A stretch of 64,000 nt of DNA, from the NCBI RefSeq assembly GCF_932274485.2, contig NC_065881.2:47812702-47876701 (forward strand), in the 5' to 3' direction. Numbering within the stretch: the first letter of the stretch is position 1; each line of letters starts with the position of its first letter. The DNA comes from Patella vulgata (lineage: Eukaryota; Mollusca; Gastropoda; Patellidae). The position numbers and the translations under genes are program-made. The notes beneath the pieces are model-generated. The model saw nothing but the letters and a program-made list of their open reading frames with translations, was not told the origin of the DNA and made no database searches. Shown piece after piece: positions 11,601-24,029 of the stretch.

Positions 11601-12685
11601 TCTCGATGTATAGTGTATTTTCAAACCGCAGTCTATATTATCAAAGGCATATCTCATTACTGTAATAACCTGGTCTGTCGTGTATGTGTAGATATAAAGC
11701 TTTATTTGCATGGCAATGCCGTTTACCCAAGTATTGTCTGAAAGGCTACAGCGATAAAAATGTTAACTAAGTGCAGCTAGCTTCTTTATTCATTAGAACA
11801 GATAAAAGTTTCCCATTGCCATTGATGGTGCGGATTCCTTTGCTGAAACTCGCTTTGGATCCGTGAGAACTACACACATGTTGGAGCCGTAGTGCCAGAA
11901 GCTTCTGTGAGTTTTTCTTTCATACTGACGATATTTGATAATGTCTATGCTTATGGCCGAAGGATCTATCGACGCTAGGCACCATCTCATCGCTTTCTTT
12001 AGTATGGTTTCTGATCAATACGCTGGTGGACGCTTTGTTACGCCACACTATGCCATACGGCCTGACAGTTGATTTTTGATATAGACTTTTTTTTTCTACG
12101 GTGTGCAGTAAATCACAGATTCTAGAATCGGAGGCATGTGATATTATTAACAAGGTGTTTCGCTTTATTTATAACTAAACGGTACACTCATTGGTTATGA
12201 TTGATCTGGCTAATATTTATTAAAGATAGAGTGAAAAGGCTGCATTGATTTTAATTTAAATTCCTAGACAAGAACGTACTCTTTATTGTAGTTCAATTTG
12301 ACGCATGGGAGTTGGCATGAGCTGTAAGTCTTAAGGTGATTAGCGGTAATTGATATGAATTCTTTGAGTTCCAGAAAGTACTAAAACCTGATATTAATCA
12401 TAAGTACAGGGCTGGATAATTGCATCTTAACAGTTTATAATTCATCATAGTTAAATAAGGATGTATAGGAAATTGGCGTAATGGCCCATAACAGTTGTTT
12501 TATAGTGAAGTGAACTGCTTCTGAACAGGTAAGAATTTTGATTTCTTTCTAATGTGTACCGTAGTTTCGCTTTCCGGTTTGGTGTTTCGAGTTATATACC
12601 TTTATTCACACGGTAGTAAAATAAAGTTTATAATGTAAATTGTGTAATTTTATTAGATGACCGGTCAGTGTAGGTAGTTATAAAT
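8690..12685. other. Intergenic apart from the candidate exon at 10.4-10.6 kb
   Basis: AT-rich, without a recognisable gene. A slightly GC-richer block at 11790-12155 has two overlapping minus-strand frames (CVVLTDPKRVSAKESAP in one, RPYGIVWRNKASTSVLIRNH in the other) that might be a decayed coding fragment. I cannot assign it. Confidence 0.5.
10375..10557 (-). CDS. Candidate last coding exon of an unknown minus-strand gene
   Basis: On the minus strand a good acceptor (ATCTTTTTATACAG) at 10558 opens a 60-codon frame ending at TAA (10375-10377). The peptide starts ASKCMSDRVSPFGRNGSKLF, continues with a helical, charged middle (MLKETLKLIGEKIEDD) and ends TALLNKYLWRWENI. Base composition is higher in G+C than the flanks and the peptide looks protein-like. 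I do not recognise the family. Upstream exons would be at higher coordinates on the same strand; none could be established. The opposite strand is also open here but has no exon signals. Confidence 0.35.
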
Positions 12686-12689
12686 ATGG

Positions 12690-12930
12690 CGTTGAGCAAA
12701 TTATATCATTGGATGAATTGCAATGTAGTAGCGAAATAGATGGTGTCGAGCAAAATTTCTAATCATAATGGCTTGTAGGTATTGAAATCACCTGAGTTGA
12801 TAATCTGGATTGTAGTGAAATAGATGTTTTTGTGAAAATTATATAATCTCAGTTTGTAATCTGCATTGTAGGTAACGAAATAGATGTTTTAATGCAAATC
12901 ATATAATACTACTTAATAATCTACAAACCT
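12690..12930. repeat. Degenerate minisatellite, about four copies of a 60-66-bp unit
   Basis: Repeated block with core GAAATAGATG preceded by (G)CAATGTAG/GCATTGTAGG and followed by a GCAAAT/GAAAATTATATAAT stretch, seen around 12735, 12815 and 12880 with more decayed flanks. Diverged, so old. Confidence 0.6.
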
Positions 12931-14045
12931 ACAAGCTAAAATTAACTATATCCGAATCTATATATTGTTTTTTTTAATCGTGTATTATATAGATCGTTTA
13001 CCTTTCGGTTTATAAAATAGGTATATAATCCCGGTCTTTAAATCCAATTCCATGCGATTAAACCATGCTTTAATTACGGTTCGTTACATACATGACTCCT
13101 TATAATATTCTGTTTTTATTTTAAATCGAATACATAATTTGAAACCGATATGTATGTCGAGTTCAAATTTCGTAATGGCATAAAAAAGTAAAAATTATAA
13201 TTGCTATACTCATTCGTTGAAGGAGCATGGTGGGTATTGTTTTATTCCTTTACAGACATGTCAAAAAATCCCAACATCGCAATGATTAGGGAAAATTGTC
13301 GTTTGTCGGACAGTTATAAGGCAAAGGGGCAGATTTGATGTGTATGTGTTGTTTTAGTGAATGTTGAGTCAGTAGTTTGTGTCATAGCCGGTCAACTTTC
13401 TACTAAACCGATTTAGTTCATTTAAAGTTTAAGAAATTGCTTTTAATCCGATTCAATCCAAATAACGAAGAAGTTGATGACATTATATCACTTTAAAATA
13501 ATTACCTATTCCCACTTGTGCCAGTAAAGATAGATCTAATTATTGCATGAACAGTTCTAAATATTACTAATTCAATTCTTGAAATTGAATTAATCATTCT
13601 CATTTATACATCATCTTCATCTTAATTTATAATTTGAACATGTTGATATGACAACCGTGTTACTCATGTCACTGGGGATTTTATTTAAGATTCTTAACTT
13701 GACATCAAGATGTATTAAATCGGAATAGATTTATTTGTTTATTGCTGAAAAACTATTATCATTTGTATTGACGGTTTTTCAAATACAAATATGTGTGTAT
13801 AAAGGATATAAACTGCCATGTGGAAATTGCACAAAATAAATATAAAGTTAGGTCTGAAAATCGTGGGGTAATCGTGGTGATCTTATCAGGTCGCATCATA
13901 TAATGAGGTCAGTCGTAGCAATCGTGTTGATCGTATCGAAACGTATCCGAACTTATCTGGACTTACCAGATAGTGGACTCAACAAGGACAATCCTATCGT
14001 AACACATCGCACGACAGTTGGAACCTAGCAGTAGTTAAATATCGA

Positions 14046-14410
14046 CACGGGTGCACACTTGGTTAAATACAGATACACATTCTAACTTGGATAAATACAG
14101 ATACCCGTTCTAATTTAGGTAAATACAGATACACGTTCTAATTAGTTAAATACAGATACCCGTTCTAACTTGGATAAATACAGATACACGTTCTAACTTG
14201 GGTGAATACAGATACCCATTCTAACTTGGACGAATACAGATACCCATTCTAACTTGGACGAATACAGATACCCATTCTAACTTGGATAAATGAAATACGT
14301 TCTAGGGTGGTTAAATAAAAATGAAATGAAATGCGGTTTAAAGTCTTACCTTTCTGCCCTGACGGGCAAACAGATACACGTTCTAACTTGGTTAAATACG
14401 GATCAGTTTT
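14046..14410. repeat. 28-bp minisatellite
   Basis: Eight to nine contiguous copies of a 28-bp unit with core CTAACTTGGATAAATACAGA, then two outlying partial copies (about 14289-14320 and 14368-14405). Copies differ by a few bases (TAAATA/GAATA, CCCG/CACG). The open frame 14290-14472 reads through its decayed end and is not a gene. Confidence 0.9.
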
Positions 14411-16339
14411 CATGTAGAACTTCAAAAAGGGAATCTATAAAAGACAGTTATCTTTATGGGATCTACACCTGAACGCAATCATTCCAAATACTTTACTATT
14501 AATACATCTATTGTACATTATAAATTGTATAGAATATAATAGTATTAAACAAATAGAGCTTTACAATATTGAAAAACATGGGGAATAGCACTTTAATATG
14601 AAATGATACATGATCCTCGAGCTGTTGAAATGGTTTTGAAAGTACTTCCCGTTGCTATGCACTTTTTCGAACCAAAAGACATTTGTCAACGATTAGCAGC
14701 ATTTCATTGTAATGACATCGCTTATTGGATTTTTCACAGTTTTATCACGAAATGATCAATTTACATTTCTAGTTCTATAACATGTTCGCAGTTAGGTGAA
14801 ATTCGATTAATCAAAATTCACAAGTGTTGTGGATGTGTAGCAATAAAGCTAAATAAGATTTATTAAAACAACAAGGATAAAAATGTACAATTGGGTCGTT
14901 CCATGTCAAGTGGACCAAATTTCGGAAAGTTGAGAACATGACCCCCTCCAAAGAAATTATAAAACATTTATGTTATATTATACGGCCTTAAACTAACAAA
15001 TCCAAAATGGACATTTCATAATGTTGTCATTAATTCTTATCCATTCCCTAAGTTTATTTTCTTTTCAACTTTCACACATTTATGTCTATATGTATATTTG
15101 TTGTGCACAGCTAGAATCTGAATATCTTCTAAAATTGATCAGAATCGCTTGGGAATTGACGGTGGCGACACATATCTGAACAGAAATGTTTTTATAAATG
15201 CTAAGACACAACAATTCTTCGGTTCCTTTGGAAACTTGATACCGCACAAAAATCCGAATACATCGATCAGCAAATTTGTGTTAAAGATTTTTTATGTGGA
15301 CAGTCTTCTTTACAATTTCTGTAGATCAATCAGGCTGATAAAACCTGCTTTGAGCTTATTAGGGTATTAATCAGTAATAACATTGAACTTATTATATAAT
15401 ATATGACAAATAGAACCACATAAAGATGACTTGAACAGCGGTATAACGGAATTAGCAGTAATGAGGTGTTATTCATTAGTTCAAATGGCGGAACGGTAAA
15501 GTTAATTACTTGACCAAAATCCTTTTGATGTTCGGTCACGATCTAACATGATGGCAATGATTTCCGTTACGCGGACAACTTCATTAAGGACTACACTATT
15601 TGGCGAGTACCTCGTTCAGCTTTATGATATTAAATATTACATGGTTTTATATTGATAGCACGGTTTACTTAAGTAATACAGATTAATAAACTCCATGGTT
15701 ATCCTGATTAATTTCTTGAAATCTATTACATTGTATTTGCACAGACGGCATTGAGAAAAATATTTAATCAAAAACAAATATTTCTCGAGGTCACCGTATT
15801 GTCCAATTCCCGTTTGTTTCCACGCAAATCCCAAACCAATCTAACCATCAGAATAATCAGTGATGTTTTTCAATGATGACAGTATATCAACATAATGTAA
15901 GAAGGCATCCTTGAAGAGGAGAATATTTCTTGGGGTCAATATAAGTCTTCGATACCTATTGCTAAGACGTAAACCAACACAGTTCATGTAGACCAATGGG
16001 TCTAGGAATTGTAACCTTCTCTGAAATAAAACAGCAAATATTCAGGAATCAGCTGACGCAGACATTGGCCTTAGCCAACGGACATGGCCTACATCTGTTC
16101 AGGGTCGACCTATTGTCTTTAACAACATCGCCCGCCTAAACTAAAAAAGGTGTAAAGCTTAACATCTCGTCAACACAATATTTCGATCATTTTGAGACTA
16201 ATATAATATGGTTATTTCCATTTCTATATAATTTTGCCTTCACAGCAGTGTTTCCACCTACATTTCTTCAAAGTTGTGGCTTCAATTGTTCATTTACGTG
16301 CGCATCAATGCTCCCCTCCGCCGCCATTAACAAGTTCGA

Positions 16340-16430
16340 ACCTGACTTTTAAAATCACGAACGCCGGAATTTGAACATAGGACATTCTAATTGATAGGCC
16401 AGTGCACTACTTCTCGCTTATTCCCCTTCT
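16340..16430 (-). mobile_element. Possible degenerate tRNA-like SINE head, minus strand
   Basis: On the minus strand, GCACTGGCCTATCAATTAGA resembles a tRNA box A, with a box B-like TTCAAATTCCGG about 30 bp later. Too diverged for a tRNA gene. Confidence 0.3.
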
Positions 16431-18300
16431 CCATAGATTAAAAAAAGAGATTTTGAAATTTTATTGTTCCCTGTATCTTAAGTGGCTGAACTTCGTAGAT
16501 GAATTCAGCATTTGCTCAAATAAACCGTTGCGTACTCCAGTATTATATATCCTTTAATTTCATTGATATAGCGTTATGGGCTAAGAAAACCATAATCTAT
16601 AAATGCCATCTTTCGGTACCAATCCACATACGAAACTGATATTCTAGCCCATTTACGCTAGTGTCCATTTACATTAGTGTCCATTAAATGATAAAGTATA
16701 AAGGAATTAAGGAAGCCGTAAAAAAGTTTTCTCTCCACTTAATGTAAGGATCAAAGCAATAATATGTTGCACTTGAGAACAATAAATGCATTTTATTATA
16801 TTTTTATGACATAAATAAACGTCGGTCGGTCATTTTCACTTAAGATCAAATGGAACAATAATTGATGCAGGTAGTCCTATAGCAAGTTAAATTTATAATT
16901 GTATTATCTGCCCTTGTGTGAATGTGGTTAAAAGTTTAGTCAACTGTGTATGCAAAGCTAAGCCAGTCTAGAGAGTCACTGGCTAGCATTGCTTTGAAAA
17001 GGTGAATAAATGTTTGAGGGTAACAGAATATCGCGGTGTTTCTTTTCTCTTTGTCTGGCGTTCATGGATGTTTCTGGCATTGTCTAAATTCTCTTACTTT
17101 ATACTATATTAAAACTTGGCAGATAAAAGTTTGTCTGGTCATGGTCGGTGTCGAACACTGAGGCTGCTGCTTACTGTCGTTTCTTTTACGACAGTTCATG
17201 CTCTTCTTATCAGTTGTGTCTGGTATTCTCCCACGTTTGACATCTAAATTATTATGTGAACTCAGTATGAATAATTGTGCTTCTACTTAGCCTTAACAGT
17301 AGAAATTGAAAAATTGTGACATTTCTACATCAAATTTAGAGTTACCGTCCTTCTTACGAGCAACCATAAATTATACACTCAGTAAGTTACTGACAGCAGG
17401 ATATATAACCAAATGTCATTATCATATGATTGTAATTTTCATGTTTATTGGCCTATCTTTATAACCCTTGGGGATATGAACTGCATATAGTAAATATTTT
17501 TTGGTAAAATTGTGAGTTTAACGCCTTGTCAAGAACTCAATTATTTTACATTCTAGAATGATAATTACATTTAATCAGTATCTGCTTTGTTGGTTTCTTT
17601 TAGGCTAAAAATTGAGTATAGTCCCTGGGCGATCTGACTAATGATGACACAACACTGATACTTTTTGGGCAAACAAATCGATAATTAGATATATGATCAT
17701 ATGGTCTAACTTCAGAGTTATATTTTGTGTTGTAACTGTTATCACGTAACATAAAATTATTTTGTTTTGTTGAACTAAGATCTTCAATTTCAAAGTAAAC
17801 GGAAGTTTGGGTTTTTTAAAAGATACACTTTATCATCATGCAAAAGACGTATTGCCCAAAAGCTAGAATATGGTCTGATAAAAGAAATAATTGACAGACT
17901 GTATTAAGTTATATAGATCTGTTTCATGTTAACAAGACGTGGCTTTCTTTGGTGTTTTTATATTTTAGACAAGCATGTACTACGCTAACAATGGGTGATG
18001 GAAATGGTAGCGACAGATTCCAATTAATCTCATGGAGTAGCAAATACCACAATTTATACTTCAATTACGACCTTCTGTTCCCATTACTATGTCTTGTCAC
18101 GAGATTAGTAAGGGAATCTTATACTCTTGAATCGTAAACGTATTGTTGCAATAGAATTCAAGCTGTCATTAGGGCAGTTTATCTTAAAGATGTTTATAGA
18201 CAATAGTTCAGGATTAGACTTTGAGCTTAATTGGGGTAGAAGCCATATAGGAATTAGACGTTTATTAATACCTATATGTAACACAGGTGATTAGTGGATT

Positions 18301-18338
18301 AGAGAGAGCGAGAGAAAGAGAGAGAGAGAGCGAGCAGT
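18301..18338. repeat. (GA)n-rich simple repeat
   Basis: Imperfect AGAGAGCGAGAGAAAGAGAG run followed by a short poly-T/poly-A stretch. Confidence 0.9.
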
Positions 18339-20154
18339 TTTTTTAAAAAAAGAGGACCCGGAGAGAGCACATATACCTTGTCACGTATGGGGCAATGGTT
18401 TATTTATTTTACCACCTCTTTAGATTCCGTTTCATTGGTCATTCTTGCGGTCAAAACCATTTGTATACAAAACACAGTATGCCTATAACCCTCTACTTAG
18501 CGATGTGTATTCTATGATTATTGATAGCTATAAAACACGATATGAAATAATAAGATGAAGGTCAGAAGTAAACTGACTATTAATCAGATATGATCTAAAA
18601 CAGGTAAATATTGGCAGTACTAAGATGGGATGTAAGTGTTATTAACATTGGAGACATTGATCGTGACTTTTTACAATACCAGAAGCCAGTTGAACTGACC
18701 TAATTAATCCTCTGTTGATAGCAAATGGCATTAACCGGATCTCTTTCCGCAACAATGGAATCGAAAGAAAGCGGAGTCGACGAAAGCGATATTCATTAGT
18801 TAATCACAGTTAATTCCTTAGATTCTTAGTTAACTTCGAGGGGTTTAGTATGGTTGAAAGCCATGCCTGTGTAAACGTCGAGATGATTCTGAAAAGAAAT
18901 CTTTATTTTCTTCTTCGTGGTCCTCAATACGTGTAATCTGTTATTCTAGAGATAAGAGTGTAAGAACGTCTAGACGCTGTACTTGTATTGAATGATACCT
19001 ATTATATCCAGAAGTCTTCCACGACAACTTCATACAACAACAGGTCACTCATCAAAACCTACCCTCAGCAGTTCAAATACCACGATATTTCTATCCAGAT
19101 ATCAATCAGTTCATTGCACGTTGGGGTCTTGTAGTGATGGACAGTTTTGCTGAATATCATACAATATTTGTGAAATGAAAAGCTCAATTTCTCACACAAC
19201 GAGGAAAATTTAGGTGGCACTTTTGTGGTTAAAACCACAAGCTCAAGACTTCACCGTTCCACAGAGAATTACACACACGGCATAAAACTGCCAGAATAGG
19301 GGTTATATAACGTGTAAGACCAAAATCCAAAGAACTTGGCTCAAAAGTCGATCAATTCTATCTTCGGTTAAGACGATATAAAGTTTATATTGGTTTCTAT
19401 TGATTTCGCACCGCCATCTGTATTTCTCTTAGACAAATATAGGAATAACAATTGTGCTTTTGCTGTCTTTTTGGCACATGCCAGCCGAGTCTCGTGATAT
19501 CTTTTTTTATACTATTAGCGGTCTTTACATTCATATATCTTTTACTATTGAACTATGTCCGGCTAAATGTACCTTTAACTAACAACAAGTATTTGTATAG
19601 GACTGAATATATGCATTAGATCATGGAGATTATTTTTGCAGCACCATTCTTTTTATTACTAAGTCGCTTAGAAAGTGTCATATCTGTCTAGTTATCGTGG
19701 CACGGTGTAACTGCCGTCATCATTCGCCGAGAACGCAAACAAAAACTTGAAGAACTCACAAATTACTTAGTGTATTAAATTTGTTTGGCTGAGTTTACGA
19801 ATTACTTTCTGACATTTTGTCTATGGATCATTACACTTTGTGTGGATAATTTGTTTCGATGTCTTGTCGCTAAAGGACAAAAGTTGATTGTAAAATCATA
19901 AGGGGTTATAATGTAACATTTACCGAAAGTTTAAAGTAACACCGAAACTAGATTAAAACAATAATAATACAATATGGAGCGATATCAGAATCAGGTCCAA
20001 CAATTTTTTATATTTTAAACCCGATCCCACTCCAGTAGATTGTGTACTGTAAATAAGTAACTGAAACAGACTACTGAGATGTTAAAAACATTAAAACACT
20101 CTACACAGTAATCAAATAAGCATAACGCTTTTTACCCTGCATCTATACGTAAAT

Positions 20155-20262
20155 CGGGGAGTTGAATGGCCGCTTTAGATCATAAGGTCTGTCTTTTGGT
20201 CAAGTAGCGTGATTTCAATTCCATGACCAACCTCGTGGTTTTCCCCGGGTCCTCAGTCTGGT
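20155..20262 (+). mobile_element. Degraded copy of the tRNA-derived SINE
   Basis: Contains a decayed box A region (TGAATGGCCGC), then CATAAGGTCTGTC, and the body motif CAACCTCGTGGTTTTCCCCG, in the same order as the copy at 4612. The middle is shortened and the 3' part is lost. Confidence 0.65.
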
Positions 20263-20454
20263 GAATATTTGTCAATTTAATGTCATTAAAGTAGTCGACG
20301 GTCTATATATAATCCGGGTCAGGCTAAACGCCCTCTACTTATTATCATAGAGGGATATAGCCAATTTCAAATTTTCTGAACTTAGAAGTCGTTGGCTTGA
20401 AATAAATATCCAACCCAACAATGTTCTACAACAGTGTTTTCAACAAAAGACATG

Positions 20455-20655
20455 ACACCCGCTTTGGTGTGATAATTACTATGGAAGTGTAATTTATAAA
20501 ACATCCTTGAGGTGTAATGCTTAATCTATACCCACGGGTGTAAAATACTCATCCAAATGTGGTGTATCAGGCAGGTTACACTACTGGGAGTGACAACTAG
20601 TTTCCACCTGAATTGGTGTAATGTTATACACTAGTTGGGTGTTATTATATTATTT
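20455..20655. repeat. Degenerate array around a GGTGTAA motif
   Basis: GGTGTAA, GGGTGTA or its complement recurs about every 25-40 bp (TTGGTGTGATAA, GAGGTGTAATG, CGGGTGTAAAA, GTGGTGTATC, TTGGTGTAATG, TTGGGTGTTATT). Spacing is irregular; an old, diverged minisatellite is the simplest reading. Confidence 0.4.
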
Positions 20656-21032
20656 ATTTATTTGGATACATCTACATACTTTACTTAATTTACTTAGTTT
20701 ACTTCTTTATTTAAGTCATTTCGTTACAAATACATTTGTAATTGAAATATCTATAAATTGTAGTAAAACAAATGCCAAGAAAGCAATTTAAGAGAGAGAA
20801 AGTGAATGTTAAAGATGAATATCTTAATTGTATTGTAACTTTCTTTATTCGACATACATATTTCTTGTCCCACTTGATAAATAATGTAAATCGTAAGAAG
20901 GTTGTCTTTGATGTGTTACTTTGAGCCATGGGATTTTCTTCTCTTCTGACATTTAGAAAAACAAATATCAAATAAAACATTTATGCTTATTGATTGTTTA
21001 ATCACCCTACACATTTCACACTCTGACAGTTC

Positions 21033-21066
<34 letters not shown>

Positions 21067-21253
21067 GAGACGTTTTGTTCATGAGAAATCTTTTAGCATA
21101 TCTAATTTGTTTTTATCCACAATGTATTTTTGGATCTGTGCTTAAATAGACGTAAGATATGTTATATTAGTAAAGATGCGTATTGTTGGTTCAGTCAAAT
21201 TAATGCCACGTGGTCATGAGAAGAACATCTGATGACACTTGCAGAATGCGGGA

Positions 21254-21445
21254 CTTAAAGGGTACATAAGATGGGCGAGAAAACTTTTCGGTATGTATAG
21301 CCAATAGTTACCATATCCACTTTACGGCAAGTTTACGCCAATCTGATCAAAATTAATTCAGCTATCTTCACTCAAAGTCACAAAACGAGACCTCCCACAA
21401 AAACACTCTTAATCCCCTCAGACGCCAGTGACGTCACAGTGACCG
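21254..21445 (+). repeat. Interspersed repeat B, copy 1
   Basis: Starts CTTAAAGGGTACATAAGATG, contains ATATCCACTTTACGGCAAGT and ends with a palindromic CRE-like TGACGTCAC. It matches the reverse complement of 23220-23417 over most of its length, with one small gap. No coding potential and no clear terminal repeats. Confidence 0.8.
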
Positions 21446-23219
21446 AATGCAAATTTGGAATGTATATTCCTTAATTACCTGTATACAGCCGGCGTGTGTA
21501 TTCATCAACGCCTGGCTGATTCCTTAATCCACTAATTAAATAAAACAATTGGCTACGGAATAATTTGTTTTGTAATTTATTTTAATTTAAGATCCAATTT
21601 AGAGTTTGTTTTATAATGTCCCAGCCCGACCTGTCTTCTCACGACAGCGATTTTAAAGTGACTTTTTGATAGAGTCCATCTACCATCATGTACAGTCCAA
21701 ACGATTCGAGATACATTTCCCTCAGAAGAGTTTTGTGGTTTTAATTTTCCCGAGTAAAACAGTACAGGAGTAAAAAGATGTGATCATGCAAAATGTATCA
21801 TAAAATTCAAACATGATTGAACCGGCGCCTTTCTTTCTGCATGTGGATTGGACTTCATTACTCTGAAATAGACCGTAAAAATGAAATACGAAAAAATATC
21901 ACAATATACTTATAGGAATTAACGGTACAAATAAATTTTATTGGTAACCATCTAAATCGAATAACAGATTGAGAAGGGGCATCTAACTATCTGTGTGTAT
22001 TAATAATAATATAACAAGTGTAGTGTCGTTAATATCTGTCATTAATCAATCCGACTAAAGTTGCACAGATATGGGGTCATAAATTAATTTACACCCCGAT
22101 GTGGGATTAAACGCTGATTAGGTAATTATCTTTTTTTACGCCCGCCAGATCTAAGACATCACTCTAGGTGAAACGTGTGCGTAATACCCACGAACGAACG
22201 AACGAAACAAGTTACGGGGGAACTTTTCTACAAACATTTCGCCACACCACAATTAATCGTTGAATCGTACACACGTTAATTGTATAGAATAATTTAGTTT
22301 TACTCATCAATTGTTTATAATCATTATTTACCCAATTTTATCGGTGTGTTTGTAATAAACTAGCCTCGTATCATTTGTTGATTGGCGTTTAGACAACATT
22401 TAATTGACTTGATATGAAATCTGAATATAAATTATTCGATGGATAAACGTATGTTATTGGATTAGGTTTTAATGTCTAACATCGTTTAACCTCTTTATAA
22501 AAAAGGGTATTTTACAATTACAGTTACAGTTTAATCACTCACCAAACGGCATCAGGAACTCCACTTATAATCAGGTGTATTTTATATTCATGTCCATGAA
22601 TCCCATGCAATTGTCGCGCCAAAAGTTAACCTTAGTTACTACGCCCGTAGTATGCATGGGACCGTACATGGTAATAAGATTCCCAGCTTTGATTGGCTGA
22701 GGAATGAGGGCGATCTGTTGTTATCAATAGTCATCGGAAAATTCCATATTCGCTGTGAATTTCATATGGAGTTACGATAAAAGTTGTTCTTTGTGTATAG
22801 AAATGGTTATTATTATTATTATATATAGCTAATAATGAATATATCGACAAGTGACTGGCACCATTTGTATTTCTGTACTTATAGAGAATAGTTTGGGATA
22901 TCAAGTATTACGGGGTTATCCAAATTACCGATAAATGCGCTTATTGCTTGGATTGTCTTCATTTGCCAAGTGACCTATTTAAATAATGGCAGCTTAAATG
23001 GATCTGCGGCATTTAAAATTCACTCTAAAATATTCCAATCACAAATGTCTAATCTATAACAATGCAAGGCGATAATTCGGTGATTATGATAAGGCCAGTC
23101 ATGCATGTATGTTAATTAGACCGTCAACAAACACTTGTAAACTGGTGGTATGTATAGACAGTGATATATTGTACAGGCAGTGATATATGGTAGGCCTATA
23201 AATAATGTATATACTATGT

Positions 23220-23417
23220 GTAGTCCCTGTGACGTCACCAGCCAGTCAACCAGATTAAGGTCGTAATTGAAAAATTGAAAAGCGTGTTGGGGTGTCGGAT
23301 ACTTAAACGTTAATAGCTGAATGAATTTTCATCAGATTGGTCTGAACTTGCCGTAAAGTGGATATGGTTATACGCACCGAAGGGTTTTCTCGCCCGTCTT
23401 ATGTGTCCTTTAAGTAG
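23220..23417 (-). repeat. Interspersed repeat B, copy 2 (inverted)
   Basis: Reverse-complement partner of 21254-21445: TGACGTCAC near 23230, ACTTGCCGTAAAGTGGATAT in the middle and CTTATGTGTCCTTTAAG at the end. The two copies form an inverted pair about 1.8 kb apart. Confidence 0.8.
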
Positions 23418-23929
23418 ATTTGTGTGCTTGGGGAAACTGGAGATGCCTTTACATTTGTTAAGCTACGGGGGAGACACACCTTTGTTTTTAGCTGAATCAT
23501 GCGAGTAAACATCCAATATTCTATGTTTCTCTGCTATCAAGATCTTTCAACATTTTCTCTTTTTTGTCACATGGGGTGGGACTAATTTTAATCATAATAA
23601 AAGTCAAGCATCACTTATTCTTTGTAATGAGCTGATTATTATTATAAACAATCGTAAAAAGAATACCGCATATAAACAATTTGCTTTATTCGGTGGTGGT
23701 GATAATTTTACGTGCTTAAGAATGGGTGCCTTTCATTGAGGAAAAACGGAACTGTCAATCCAAAACCAGCGAAGGAAACTTTAGGGTCTGCGATACTTCA
23801 CTTGTTCTTAATTCTATATAGAACCTGAAAACCTTTTTTCATTTCAGGAATTCGCATATTTTGCTGACAAACATTTGAATTTTACACTTTTGTAAGAAAT
23901 AAATTTTGATCACCTTAAGTTACACATAC

Positions 23930-24026
23930 TTAGTTAGTAGTATTGGCGTGGGGATACATTCTAGTTAGTAGTATTGGCGTGGGGATAAATTCTAGTTAGT
24001 AGTATTGGCGTGGGGATAAATTCTAG
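23930..24026. repeat. 31-bp tandem repeat, three copies
   Basis: Three nearly identical units with core TAGTTAGTAGTATTGGCGTG followed by GGGATAAATTC; only one base differs between units, so this is recent. Confidence 0.95.
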
Positions 24027-24029
24027 GAG

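Larger units (their letters stand above)
14415..20150. other. Nothing recognisable except short repeats
   Basis: A (GA)n block at 18301 and a possible tRNA-like remnant at 16340 are the only structures seen. Open frames at 15149-15834 and 17949-18137 lack exon-like borders and protein-like content. Confidence 0.5.

Noticed and set aside
11793-12153. Two overlapping minus-strand frames with partly protein-like sequence
   Set aside because: Neither frame has a recognised domain or clear exon borders; could be a decayed fragment but cannot be supported.
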